The position numbers were made by a program, and so were the translations under genes. The notes beneath the pieces are model-generated. The model made no database searches. It had not been told where the DNA came from and saw nothing but the letters and a program-made list of their open reading frames with translations. 64,000 nucleotides of DNA, from the NCBI GenBank assembly GCA_013397865.1, contig VZTI01003364.1, positions 1,042,014 to 1,106,013 of the forward strand. The letters run 5' to 3'. This document shows positions 48,802-61,836 of the stretch, in pieces (positions within the stretch are counted from its first letter, which is position 1; each line of letters opens with the position of its first letter). Source of the DNA: Struthidea cinerea. Lineage: Eukaryota > Chordata > Aves > Passeriformes > Corcoracidae.

Positions 48802-51246
48802 CAGGTGTAAAGGACTAAGCAGTGGAGGGGATCTAGAAAGTGTGGAAAAATACATTCTGTGGCACTTGCTGGCTTTTCTGGAGAGGTGGTAGACCCTGCT
48901 GCACTACTATGCAGAGCTGCCTGCAATGTCTCTCTTTGGAAGGAGCAGTAGGGACAGGTTCTGTAGTGCTTTAAGGGAGGAAGGTGGACAGGTGAAAATG
49001 CTAAAGAACCAGGTGTTTGATTCTAATGCTAACTGAGGAGCTTGGAAGGGGAGATTATCCTTAAGATAGGTGTACTATCTCCCTGTCTTTCCCTTTAGTC
49101 TTTCTACCTAAGCTGGGTCTTGCCTGCTTGCTTCCACAAACTCTGTGTCAGGAGAGATAAGGCATGATTGCACATGCATTTTTCAGAGGTAGTACCGACT
49201 TAAGCAGGCTGTGGCCACTTGTTCCTACCTCTGTTCCACCTTCTCAGCTGTGTCAGTAGAGCTGTTTGTGCAGCTAGAGAACTGGCTCAGAGTTGAGGTT
49301 ATTTTTGACATCCATTTTTCATCGGTCTGGGTTCATATGCAGTGGGGGTGCAAGCAAATGGCAGGTGTTAAGAAAATAACTGTTCAGACCATAATCTCTG
49401 CAGAAGGAAATGCGTGTCCCTCGCACTCTGAGTGTTTTAGAGGTCTGTGCTGCTGCTTCTGTTTTTGTCCAATTTCCAGATCCTTTGAGGGGAACGTGGG
49501 GATTGGTTAAGGCTGGGGGACATAGGGTGGGGAGGAAGGAGCATCCCTTTTGCAGGATGAAAAGATGATTCTAGGGTACACTTCTGAATTTATGGGCTAA
49601 TTTTTTTCTTTTGTAGTATACAAAAAATGATCACCACGGAACTCCACTCATGGCTCCAGTGCTCACTATTTGTGAGACTTCACTGGGTTTTAGAAATTGA
49701 CAGTACTTCTGTCAATGAGGAGCAGCAATTGTACAACTATTAGGGATCTGTCTTGTAAATGCCACAGTTTGCCTCTGCAGCTCCTGGGGTTGTGCGAAGT
49801 CCCGGGTGGGCTGGGACAGGAGTTGCAAGAAGGGCAGGCTCGTGGCAGGTCCCAGCACGCTGGCCACCGTGGCTCTCTCTGCCGGCTGCCGTGGCTCTCT
49901 GCTGGCTGGCCAGCTGCCTGACTGCCCCCCGTCAGGCTCCCAACAGCCCGGGCTGTGCAGAGATACTCAGCGCACCAGGTAGCTGCGGCATGCTCAGACT
50001 GCCCACATAAAGGAAGGCTTGGGGCAGCCTGGGTCTGCAGTGGGGCAGGTAGGTAAATAACTGAGTGGAGAGCAAGCCCGTGGGTGGGAATGGGTTCAGA
50101 CCTGTTCCCATGTGTCAGTGGAGGCATGTTCACATCCAGCTTGCTGCTTGGTAGTTGCAGAAGTTGATCTTGGGCTCTTCACAGGGTAATTTTGATTTAC
50201 TGCCTTCATAATATTTAACTTAATCATCTAGTACTGTAACACACAAAGGGGGCTTGTCATTTACAATGTCATTCTGTGTATTGTTCTTAATTTTTTCTTT
50301 GAGGGTCAAACACGTTTCCCATCAGCAGATGTTGAGTAGCAATTAGGTGACAATTCACTCAATTTTTTTTTTCTGCACAGCCCATTGTGTGAACAGGGCA
50401 TCCAATGAGATTAATTTTCCAAAGTGTTACTCATCCAGGAATGAATGGAGAAACAAGAATTAGATGTGTTTAGTTTTTTTGCTTTTCAAATGTCTGACAT
50501 GCTGTCACAGATGTTCCCTAGAAAACCACTTCTGTGCAAGAAAGGTGGAAAATCAGTGTGCAGAACCTCATAGAACTTGCAACCATAAGCTTAACTAAGA
50601 GCAGGAAGAGTATCAGATGGTTAGGTCTTGCTGTTTACACTGCTGTCTCTCTGGTGCTGGAGTCTGAAACCAGACTGGAGATCAAAGCCGAAGAGGAGGG
50701 AGGGGATTTTCCCAGGTCACTTTAACTTGATTGTAATGATCATATAACCTCTTCCCTGTGGAAGGGTTAGCAGGGACATCATCGTCCTTGTTTAGTCTGG
50801 GACATCTGAAGGGGAAATGATATTACACCAGTTGACATTTGTTGTCAAACACTTTCACAAATATTAATCCACTGCAGTAGTTACCTTCAATATTTTTTTT
50901 TTTTTTGTTATTAGGAGGAAGCCAATTAAGCTTCCCTTTTTTGTACACACAAAATAGCACTTTCAAATGCTGATCTAGGAATTAATCCTGGGATGAATCT
51001 TTATTAGCTTTTAAATCAGTGATTGGGATAGTATTAGTTAGTTAAGAGAAGAGAAGTAATTATTTCAGACATCTTAGTATACAGGGATACTGTTCTGTTC
51101 TTCTACAGTGTTAATGTCATAAAAAAGACAATGTTACAAAATTACAAAATATTTAACCTAGGAAACAATATTAAGTACATGTGAACTGTGAAGTCAAAAA
51201 TTGCAATGTATCTATAGCTTGAGAGTATGTCTCAGACATCAAAGGT

Positions 51247-51311
51247 TACATATATAGATGTCTTTTATATATGTATTTATCTATTTATAGCTATATGTTT
51301 ATATAAATAGA
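51247..51311. repeat. AT-rich (TATATA/TATTTATC) patch
   Basis: Alternating TA and TTTA units in GRHL2 intron 1; low complexity. Confidence 0.75.
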
Positions 51312-52878
51312 TTTGTTAACGTTCCTAATTTGGGGAGGCAATGGTATATTCCATAATAATGTCTTTTAGTAGTTCTGTAAAGTATATTTTTGGGTTTGTA
51401 TGCTTTTAAAAAATATTTGTGGGAAATCTTGACTCCCAGGTTTACTTGTTGAATTCACATTTTCCTTCTGACTGTGTAAAAGATTTAATATCCTGAAAAA
51501 ACAGCAATCAGTGCTATCAGTGCAGTAACTATTCCATTTCCATTAACTCTGTGGAAGCAGTGAATGAACAAGGACCATGGGGCCAAGGGTCAGGTTAAAT
51601 TGCAGGAGGTCTGGGCAGCCTTGTCATGACCTGTTTTTAATTTTAAAGCCTGCTTCTAGCTGCTTCAAGTCAGCTAAAACAACCTTGGGTTCTATGCACA
51701 TTCAAAGTACTCTTCTTAGGAAAACAGCATGGCCTGCTATGAAGCTGCTAAATAGTTGCTAATTCTGATCCACTCTGTCCCTCCTGCAGAAATGCTGTGA
51801 GCTTCAGGTTTTCCTCATTTTTTGAGATGTCAGTGATTTTTTTTACAAATGTGCTGAAACCTGCCCTTTTTTTGAGACTCCTTTTGACTTGGTTAAAAAA
51901 AAAGGCAACAGGCTTAGTACACAAGTAAGAAAGGATTATCTGGTAGAAATAATATTTAATTACAAGTAAAACAAAAAAAAGTCTGAAATCATAGGTATAA
52001 AAAGTCTGTCTCGGTAAGTAATTGCCTACTTGAACTAGTCCTCAGTAGGCATTCATTGTATGTATTTAATCCTTTTGTCAGATTTCTTCTTCATACTTCC
52101 GTTTTGACATAGTTAATAATATTTTTTTGGTCAATGTTAATGAATCACCTATTTGTTTTAATCTCTTTATCACTATTGCATGCTTAGGTTATTTTGGTTC
52201 AGAGTAAAAACAAATAAAACTTCTACTAGGCATCTAATTGTTAAACTAGTCTGTTTTGCCATTCACTGTTGCTATTCTTAATATATTATTTTACTTCCTC
52301 TCTGAATGTTAAGTAACGGTAAAATAATTTCTTTTAATAATTTCACGTGTGTAATCTTGTTCAGATTTGTCTTGTGCTCAAAAAGTATAATTGTCCCAAA
52401 ATTGCAGGAGTGCCAAACTTGCACTCATTAGAAGGCAAAATGACTCAGCCTCGTTAATGGGAGTTTTTTCCTTGATATGGACTTCTGGCTGGGCCAGAGG
52501 GCATCTTACCTTTTTGTTTCCTGGTGGTCTAAATGCTTTGATTTTTTTTCCTTCACTCTCAATTCATTTGTATATTTTTATAGTCACTGGATTGGGTTAA
52601 GTACATTTTGGACACCTGTTGTGCTTTTGGGAATGGTATGATTGTCATCTGTGAAAGACAAAATGCTGGGACACATGGGCCATAATTTTCCTGTTCGTTA
52701 AATGTTTATGCTCCTTTGTAGTTTTAATGGAACCCTGTTATCTAATTGAAACAACAGTGTTGCAGACTATTTAATTATACCTTTGGCAATAAATCCTGAC
52801 GAGTCTCAAGTTTTTTTTAAACTAAATAAATCAAAACTTGCAATGAGCCACATAAGTTTTTGGGTTTTTTTCGTGGTA

Positions 52879-52904
52879 TTTTGTTTGTTTGTTTGTTTGT
52901 TTTA
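52879..52904. repeat. (TTTG)n microsatellite
   Basis: Five perfect TTTG units in GRHL2 intron 1. Confidence 0.92.
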
Positions 52905-54008
52905 TTTTTAATTTGATGTCTAGACAAAGTAGTATTCTGAAGGTAGTAAACTTGGGCCAAAACTAACATTAGAATCTTTCAAACAATTGGTTTCAAGCAC
53001 TAGGACTAGCTTTGATTTATACCACTCTGTAATGAGCACAGGCAGAAATTTATGATCTGGAATCTGAACTTCAGTTTACATGGCTTCTGTGGGATCTGTC
53101 CTGCATTTTAAATGGTCATAGTTCTTCGCTTTATGCCTGTGAATTCATATGTATGTGCATTAGTTTTAAGACAAATTGCATGAACATCTGTTCTAGATCT
53201 GTTTTATAGTTGTCTTATAGCTGAACTGAGATTTGTGTAAGTGTAAAATAAACTTACAGAGGGTTTTACAAATGCTACTGAAGCGTTTGTAAATGATCAT
53301 ACTCTGCCCTCCTTAGCTGTGTCAAAACTGACGTAGGAACTTCTGCTCTCTTTCCCGGTTCTTGGATGTGCCTAGAGCGTGCTCCTGTAGCTTTTGTCAC
53401 ACCAAATGAAACATGGGTGTTCTACAAGTTCACCATTTCTTTGACTTTGCACTGGAGGCAGGATGCAACATGGTGTGTGATGAATGTCTGTGTGCAACGG
53501 AAGTGGTCCCTTTGGCTAGCATCTTGTTTTGGAATTCGTGTTTCTCCCAGCATTTCCAGATGGGTGACAGTTGCCCTGTTCATCTTCTTATCATGCAACT
53601 AACAAGGAGCTTATGATAAACATCCTATGGCCTTGATGTGCTGGGCTGGGAACGAGGGTGACGCGAGTCTGTCTTGCCTTTTCCAGTTATTTGACTAGTG
53701 CTAAAATTTCTGGGTGCTTTATAACAGCTGTGTGGGCCAAAGCCTTGTATCCCTTCTCTTGAAGGAACAGTTTGCAGAGGATGTGTGCAGAAGTGCCTGG
53801 TGCTCTTATCTCACCTGTGTAAGAATGGGCATGCTCAGGCTTGGGCTGAAACCTGGGAATTGGAACTTCTCCCATTCTCCTGCCTCACACACATCACTTG
53901 TGTGTTCCCATCTGGCACCTAGCCACTACAGGGAGGGGCAAGTCCTCATGCATTGTCAGGGGGTGAAGAAGTCTGCAGGTATATTCATGGAGCCACTTGG
54001 TTTTAACC

Positions 54009-54024
54009 TTTTTTTTTTTTTTTT
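54009..54024. repeat. Poly(T) run
   Basis: Sixteen consecutive T in GRHL2 intron 1. No retroposed body is recognisable beside it. Confidence 0.9.
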
Positions 54025-56972
54025 AAGAACAGATGCAATGTCAAAAAAACCTGTAGTTAAAAGATGGAAGTGCCTGGGCTGGGTGCTCACCTTGGCAGCT
54101 TAAACAATCTGCTTTGGATTTCAGGGTTGAATTTCCTGGGCAAGGCAAAAGATGTGGGGCAGGTAGGAAGAAGCTTTCTTTCCCACTAGTGCCATCCTGA
54201 TCCCATTGGATCAGGATGGAATGCTGAGCGTATGATGAAGCGGGATGCAGATGTACTTGATGCAGCATGGCTGCATCAGGCTGCTTTATGTTCAGTGGCA
54301 GATATAGCTGAGAAGTTGAGGGCTGCTTGAACTTTGCAAATTCAATAGAAAGCTTTTGAGCATCAGAACTGGTTTTGAGAGACTGGCAGGCAGGACACCT
54401 AGTTTCTGAATAAAAAGGAAGCTCTGATCACCAAGCCTTTTACCACTGTTCATGAGTGTGTTAATGGGCAATTCTGATTCATTGTAAACTCATTCTCAAA
54501 TTGCATCAAGTTGGGTGAGAATTTGGCTGTAGTAGGATTTTATAGCCCCAAGGGCTGGCTGTTGTATGCTCATTATCTTTAATCCGAGGCAGAGCTTGAA
54601 AGGCTGGCCCTTTCAGTTTAGCTGATTTATTGATGCTAAGTATAATGTACCTCTCCAGTTTACATTGTCTTACTGCAGTAACTGAAATGAAACAAAGTTT
54701 TGGACATCATTATATTTATACACTACACTTGTGTAGGTTTTATAAAATTCCACAATCATGATTTTAAAAAAGTTAAAAAAAAAATCACCATAACTGCTGT
54801 TAATCTGGAAAATTTATGTATGTCTTACGAGAACACACAAATCACGTCGGATGGTATGAACAGGAAAATCTCTACTAAGCAGTGGGGAGAAAAAAAGATT
54901 TTACAAAATAAAGACCATCTGAAGTTTAGTCTTGACATAAATGCTCCAGTATCAGAGCAATCTAGCTCGTAGCTAGACCATTCCCCAGAAAATACCTTTC
55001 ATCCTGTCACACTTACTACCGTTTGACATAAAACAATGGAAACATTTTACATTCATGCGGAGCTCAAGTGATATCTTGAAAGGAAATATTTACTTTTTAG
55101 ACACAAAGTATCCTGAATTCTTCAGCTTTTTCTCCATGATGAAATGATGGTGTGCTTGTACAAGTGCTTGTGGAAGTGCATCCCTCTGGTTAGCACACAT
55201 CCTGACTCCCAGCTAGAGGGGTGGTGGGGCTGGCCCGGGTGAGGAATGGGCACAGCAGGGGTTGCTCTTCTTCTCTGCTCTTTAGCAGGTTTTTAGATGT
55301 GACTGGGGCTACAGCGGGTGTTTGCTGGTGTTGCTGGTCAGGTTGAGTGGGAGTCTTGCAATCTTGGCCTATCTTTCTTAAGTGTGTGGTTCGTGGTGGA
55401 TGTGGTCACTGATGGATTTGCAGCTTTTGATAAGATCCATAGAGGTATGGATCTGCTAATTGCAGGCTCCAAATAGGGCTTTTCTTTCAGCTGGGATGGT
55501 CAGAGCAGCTCTACAGTGGGATTGCTGTTACTCGTAGGTGTCACCCTTTGTCTTCCACATGGTCCAGGTGCCAGCAGTCACTCTCCTCCCAAGCAGCTGT
55601 CACCAATTGCACAGCTGGAACAACTGGGGTTGCCCTGGCATGGAAGGATGACTGGCAAGACCAGGGGAGCTTTTTTGTGTAGAGCCTCACTTAAGATGTT
55701 GGGTTTTCTTGGTATATATTAAAATATAATGTATTTATCTCCTCTGGTTATGGAGGACTTTGCTACCCCTCTGTCACATTTAGCTGAAATCGTCCAGAAG
55801 GTTCAGCAGTTGTGCAAAAAGGAAAGGGAATGTGTGCGCATACACAAGTCTCACTTCTTCAGAGAAACTCTCCCTCTCATCCAAACGACCTTATTTAATA
55901 GAGAAGTTTTCTTTAAGTGAGCCCAATTGTTTTGGCTGACTGCTTTGGCTATAATCTTTGAAATGATTTACTATGTTAAATCATTATAATTAGCTCTGAC
56001 CATTAACCTCCCACAGAGCTGATTACGGGGATAGGGTTGATGAGGAAGTTTTTTATTTTTCTTAGTGCTATTGTTTCAGTCTGTTTGCAGAGTAAACACA
56101 ATGAGTGTGTCAGTTGATTTTGCTTCAGACCATCTCTCAAGGCAGAGGAGACAGATACTTTGTTTTCAAATGTGGAAACCTGAGTTTTAGAAAAAACGTG
56201 CTCTGGAGAGATGTTGGGAAGGCTCTAGATCTCTGCACCTGTGCCTTTCCAGCCATCTCAACTGTCTACTTACTGAGTTGCTGTTTCTAGAGCATTTATC
56301 CCCTTTGATTTGGCTTCTCCCCAGCACAATCGTATATGCACCTCTGAGAGACTGCACTCTGGTCATTGCTTTAAGATCATCTTGACTAAGAGCAGCAGAG
56401 ATTGACTCCTCCCCTCCAGCATTTTCACAGACAAGCACAGCCCGAGTCTTAGAAGGTGTGTTTTTAAAGGGATCTTGCTGTCTGACTGTAGTGCTCATAA
56501 ATCAGTTATGACTGTCGCACGGCTGTGAGTGCTCCGAGGAACAAAAGGCAGTTATTGATTGTAAGGGAAGATTGCTACAGGAAGGAGGGCGAGCAGGATT
56601 TTGTGCGTTGCAGTGGGCAGCCGCCCATACGGTGAAACAGCCCGGATTTAGCTGAAGGGGAGCTTTGTTGAGGAAAGGAGAATCCTTGCTTGGAATAATT
56701 GCCTCTGTGCCAGGGAGAATTGACTACTCCAGAGTGGAAAAAGGCACTCAGCTACCTCTGGCACAAACAGCAAGGCTGTTGCAAATCTGATTTGAGTTGC
56801 TAACAATAAGGTATTGAAAAGGCAAGCGGATCTAGCAGTTCTCTCTGTATTCCTTAGGCTCCTAATTTGTGCTCAGCTTCACTTGCTGAAGCGAACCTGT
56901 AACAACACAAATGTATACGTGGAAACAAGAGGGACAAAAATCTTCAGCAGAAGGCCAGGCAGAAAAGTCCTC

Positions 56973-56991
56973 AAAAAAAAAAAAAAAAAAA
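56973..56991. repeat. Poly(A) run
   Basis: Nineteen consecutive A in GRHL2 intron 1. No SINE or processed pseudogene body is recognisable upstream. Confidence 0.9.
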
Positions 56992-58654
56992 GGAAGTTTC
57001 AAAAAATCCAATTATTTTATATGAAAGGAAAAGAGAACCAGTACTGTAGTTGGCTGTATTTTCTGATATGAAGCTATGAAATGCTCTCTTCCCCCACAGA
57101 GCTCATAAAATTGTGCTGGGTAGCAGATGGATTATTTTGTTTTTTGTTAAATAAAGAAACTGGTAAACAGTGCTCTGTACCATAGAGATTATAATCTCCA
57201 CCACCCCCCTCCTCTTCCTTAAACACTGGAGCACGCACTTTGCCGGTTGAACTTGCACCACAGCGGAGTTCTGGTGAAGCCCCAGCCTTCTGCCGGTCAC
57301 TGCAGCTTGGGGGCCAGGCAAGGCATGCTCCTGGCATCCAAGAGCATTTACTGCGTGGGTTCAGTTGTGCTTTTATCAAATCCTATTTCTGAAAACAAAT
57401 ATAAGTCTTGTTTGCACAGTTTAAATGCCACTCTCTGCGTAACAGCAGCAGTTGGTTGGGTTAGATCTGTGGAGCTGGCACCGGTGCAGGTAGGGCAGAG
57501 CAGAAAGAGGAGACTGACTACTGAACTGGCTTTTATGTAGAAGATAGCAAAAAGTGTTTTATGAAGGTCACCAGGAATAACTACTAGTTTTACCAGTTAA
57601 GTTATATTTAATTATTCTGCCATCTCTGCAGCTTTCAAGTTTGTAAGGTGTAATGTGTTAAAAGTTTCGTTGTGATCCTTGTAACCTGAGCCACAATTCT
57701 TGACAGTGCTCTTGTAACACCTACGAAGCAGCACACCCCTCACTCCAGTATTTCCCTTGCCTAATCTGTTTGCCTACTATCTTATGTAATAGTCCTGCAA
57801 CTTTTTTTTTATGTAGTTCTTTTATCAATAAGTTTATTGAACAGTTTGCAAAAGCAGGTGCTATTATCGTCATTTATGTTTCCATTATACTGGAAATTTC
57901 AGCCATAGCTGTGGTGCAGCAGCTTCTCACGCAGTATACGCGGGCAGTGGTCGGTTTGTGCCACTTTCAGGCTGGAGGAAACTGCTTTGCTTCAAATCCT
58001 ACTCACTAATGGTCTTGTGTGTGTTACCATGGGTCTATAACGAGATGCGGTGAGTGATAAAGTGTGAATTGAGACCAAATATGTTGACTTCTGTTCCATC
58101 CACTGGACCTATTGCTTATGTCCTGTTACAGAAAACTCCTCTGAAATTACTGACAAGTTGCATTCTAAAAGCAGATAATACCTCAATTTTAAGGTGTACC
58201 CACTTAATAAATACTGAACTATGCTCTGTTTAGGTGAACCCTAGATTAGTATCAGATGCTTTTGCTTGTTTTTCATTCATGTCTTATGTCAGTTAAATGT
58301 TGGATTTTTTTTCCCCTAATGAAGTGTACATGTAGCAAAAATACTGGGGCCAAATGTTTTCATATCATTGCTTCATTTTTTTTCCAAATAATTTTAAAAT
58401 ATTTTGGTAGCTCTATCTGTATATTAGTAAAAATACATTTGAATTACTATCACAAGATCTGTACACATTTCAATTTTTTTTTAAGTACTGAAGATACCTA
58501 ATACTGATAAATATTTATGTCACCAAGTGTAATACAGAGATGCTTGCTTGATGTAATCATATCACTTTAATTGAGCTATTTGATGTTCTTTACCGTGCCT
58601 TGTGAATAAAGTAATCCCTTCTGGATCACAATTTTATTCTTCCTGTCTATGCAG

Positions 58655-58844
58655 TAACAAGCGACTTGTGGCCTTAGTGCCAAATGACACTTCATTCAAC
58701 ACCAGACGAGCCTACACCAGTGAAGATGAAGCCTGGAAGTCGTATTTGGAGAATCCCCTAACAGCAGCTACCAAGGCTATGATGAGCATAAATGGTGATG
58801 AGGACAGTGCTGCTGCTCTTGGCCTATTGTATGACTATTATAAA
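58655..58844 (+). CDS. GRHL2: GRHL2 coding exon 2 (residues 7-70)
   Basis: The acceptor is a pyrimidine-rich stretch ending in TATGCAG at 58654, and the donor GTAGGT starts at 58845. The first base completes Asn7 and 63 full codons follow, so the exon ends in phase 0. It encodes NKRLVALVP, then RRAYTSEDEAWKSYLENP, then a highly conserved acidic stretch ending in YDYYK. This is the core of the N-terminal activation region. Just after VALVP the bird sequence reads NDTSF. As I recall mammalian GRHL2, that segment is two residues longer and begins with a Met that serves as the start of a shorter isoform; that Met is absent here. Confidence 0.96.
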
Positions 58845-61768
58845 GTAGGTAACTCTGTCATTATCCCTCCCTGCTGCACTAGCAGGGACCACTCTAAGAG
58901 GCATCAAAAGAGCCAGTTTTCAAAGACAGAAGTCACTGCATCTTGTTTTCTCTCTAATATTTCCATCACGCACCCATTCCATTATAGGAAGCCTGTCTGA
59001 AACAGTTTTGATGTATTTAGTTCTGGAGAGAGAAAAACAATATCAGAATTCCCATATTAAGTTTTCTACCATGTTTTCTTTTTGAGCATAGCGTTCTTCC
59101 TCTTCCTTTGCAAGAATACTGGATGATACTTGAAATATTCTTTAAAAAGTGTAAAAGGGGAGGCCTTGTCCATGTGTGGGTTTGTCTGCTTTTCTAGTTC
59201 ATTCCACACATGTTTTAGTTTGCTCTTTAACTGGAGTATCTCTCATCTGACAGTTTCCCATGTTATTTTTGTTTGTATAATGATAGCAGTAGGCTGTATA
59301 CAAACATACAGTGAGGTCTAGCCCTTGCACTGGAAGTTTGTAGGGCAGAAATGGAGCTGGACACAGAGCCAGAGATCTAAGTCAATTTACAGCAAAAGCA
59401 CTGACACAGTTTCAGTTTGTCATGTTCTAAACCCAGGGCTTTACATACCATTTTGATAACGTCTTATATATAGATATTTTATGGTGTTTAGGTAAAGCTG
59501 TGTTTGAGATTTTTGCTGAAATCAGAGGAGAGTCCTACAGGATATATCTCCGTGTAATGTCACTCTGAAACCCATGCTGACCCCTTGGTACTCTGCAAAC
59601 AGAATTAGTGTTACTCTAGTGCTTGGGAAGCATGAAATAGTTACAGTGAAATGAACAATCTCCATACCCCTGAAGTCAGCTATGGCTGCCTTGGACAGAT
59701 GATCTTCCGTGAAAGCCAGCACAGCAATGCCAGGTCCCCTTGTAATTAATGAAGAAGTAACAGGAATGGAAATTAAAAGCCTTTGCTTTTAGTATTTATT
59801 AGTATAAATGCTTTTAAAGAATGGACTCCTCTTTTTAATCTCTGACATTGAGTGTTCAAGAGAAGGGGTTGTAGGCAAGATCCCATATGCCAACCTTATG
59901 GTTAAATATTGTTTTAATTGCTTTGCTGGTTATATTTCAAGTGATGTTCCTTGCTTTTGTGTGTTGTTGTCAGTAGAGAAAACTTTTCCCGGTGAGAAAG
60001 AAAAAAGGTCCTTTTGTCTACTTGACATAGTTACCACAGTGCCAGTCTCTGTGAAATTAAGATGGATTCATAAAATTCAGGATGTGTGTGAGCATCTGGA
60101 GTATTGGCTTCTGTTTTAGTATTACCTTTCTATGCAGCAGTTCATTAATCTGATGGATTTCTATAATAAAACCAGGAAATAACTATCTCAAAACCATGTT
60201 CTAAAAGACGTCTGTTCCTTGTTCCAGGCAGTTGCAAAAGACTCAGGGTTCAGATGGAATAAGGTGGGATTAACATCTCAAAGCCATTTCCAGCATTCAA
60301 TCATAACTATTTTTGTCTTAAATAGGGACAAAATGATAACTCCTGTTGATACTCCCAAACAGAAACTTAAAACTTAACCTCTCTGCTGTAATGTGGAAAT
60401 ATAGAGGACTTCCAGTGCACCAGGCTCTTGAATTGTCCTTATTTATTAGCTGGCTCATTTGTTCTGACATGCTGGATAATATTTTTGAAGGACTTTTTCC
60501 AGTCAGTAGGAATTATTTGGATTTAACTGTTTGGTTTTTTTTAACTTTTCCCTTTTCTTGTAGTGATATTTACCTAAACACAGACCCTCATTCAGAGATA
60601 AATGTATAATCTTAAAACGGGAATCAACATGTGTAAACTGTGGCTTTTATCCCAGCTCAAAAATATATGAAGGAGGTTTTTTAACCAGCAGGGTGCTTAA
60701 TAGGGAAAGGGGATGTCCCTATATGAAAGGGAGGCTCTGGCTAGAGCTCTGCGACTCTGCTGCTGTCTTGCAGATATAGTTTATGTTATCATTGGCTACT
60801 GTAGTGCACCGTAATACTGTTTTTCCTCTAAAGTCAGATAGTTTTCTGATATTTCTTTAAAATATTTAAATGCAAAAAGCATGGCTTTAGCCCATTCTTA
60901 GGTCTATTCTTGCTCCTTAATCCTGAGTTAATTGCTGTGGTGGAGTGGACATGTCTTCTTGTGCAAAAGATAGATTAGAAGTTTTAGCTCCTGAATTGCT
61001 ACTTCAGCAAGAAAAGAAAAATATGGTCATGGCAGCAACTTTGCCCTTGGTGATTTTATATCTGTGCTGGTGTCAGGAAACCAGTATGTGGGAATACAAA
61101 TCTTTTAAGTCACTTGCTGTCAATTCTGAGTCTGTCAAGGGGCCAGACTTGACTGGGTTTTTACTTCTTGTAGCTGTTGATGCAATCAGCAAAGTAGAAG
61201 TCAGTGTTTCTGATGACATACCAGCATGCCCTGACCTGTCCCCATACTAGGAAAGAAAGATCCACAAACTTTCCCTGGGTAGGAGTCCTACACTCTCCAG
61301 GCTGCTCTCTAACAGGAGGACTTACCTGGCGCTTATGGTTTAACTGAAAAGCCTTTTTTGTCTGAGCTAAAATGGTCTCAGTGCAGAGCTCACCAAAGCA
61401 TCGTATCTTCCTTCTCATCTCGTTTTATTAAGTGAAAAGTGTGTGTGTGTTTTTGGAATAATATGAGCTTTGATTTTTGAGATAGCTTGGCCTAGCTTGA
61501 TATTCAAAAGATAGGACATAAATAAAAGGGCTTTGCTCCTGACTGGTGTGCCCAAGAACTAGAAAAGAAAACAATTCCTACATTTTTTCCCTTTGGAAAT
61601 TTTCTTTCTGTTCACAATCAGTCTCCCAAAGAAAAATAGCTGCTGGCATCTGTGAACTAGACAACCCTGATAGAGTTACATTTTTCTAGTTGTTGCAGTA
61701 GAGCAGTCTGAAGCTGCAAATGCCTGACAGTTGCATTTACCTGACCCCATGCCTGGTGTTGTTCTCAG
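58845..61768 (+). other. GRHL2: GRHL2 intron 2 (2.9 kb)
   Basis: The intron begins GTAGGT, a weaker donor than those of introns 1 and 4, and ends CTCAG. It is single-copy, AT-leaning sequence. I see no repeat of recognisable family and no additional exon. Confidence 0.9.
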
Positions 61769-61836
61769 GTTCCCAGAGATAAAAGGCTGTTGTCTGTTAA
61801 CAAAGTGAGTGATAATCAAGAAGACCAAGATAAAAG
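61769..61836 (+). CDS. GRHL2: GRHL2 coding exon 3 (residues 71-92 plus two bases of codon 93)
   Basis: This 68-base exon encodes VPRDKRLLSVNKVSDNQEDQ, then DK and the first two bases of an Arg codon. The acceptor is GTTCTCAG ending at 61768, and the donor GTACAG starts at 61837. It enters in phase 0 and leaves in phase 2, which fits exons 2 and 4. The content is basic then acidic and lies between the activation region and the linker. It was found by splicing logic, because on its own it is too short to stand out as an open frame. Confidence 0.94.

Larger units (their letters stand above)
45722..58654 (+). other. GRHL2: GRHL2 intron 1 (12.9 kb)
   Basis: A consensus GTAAGT donor and TGCAG acceptor bound the intron. 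The first 1.1 kb is still CpG island and includes a T/G-rich patch at 45977-46020 and one undetermined base at 46236. Further in are an antisense solo LTR (48426-48801), T and A homopolymers (50893-50906, 54009-54024, 56973-56991), a (TTTG)n run near 52879, an AT-rich patch at 51247-51311 and a GRHL-type word at 54367. I see no other gene. Open frames inside show no family I recognise. Confidence 0.9.

Noticed and set aside
56814..57071. Poly(A) run as the tail of a processed pseudogene
   Set aside because: No recognisable coding or SINE body upstream and no flanking duplication.
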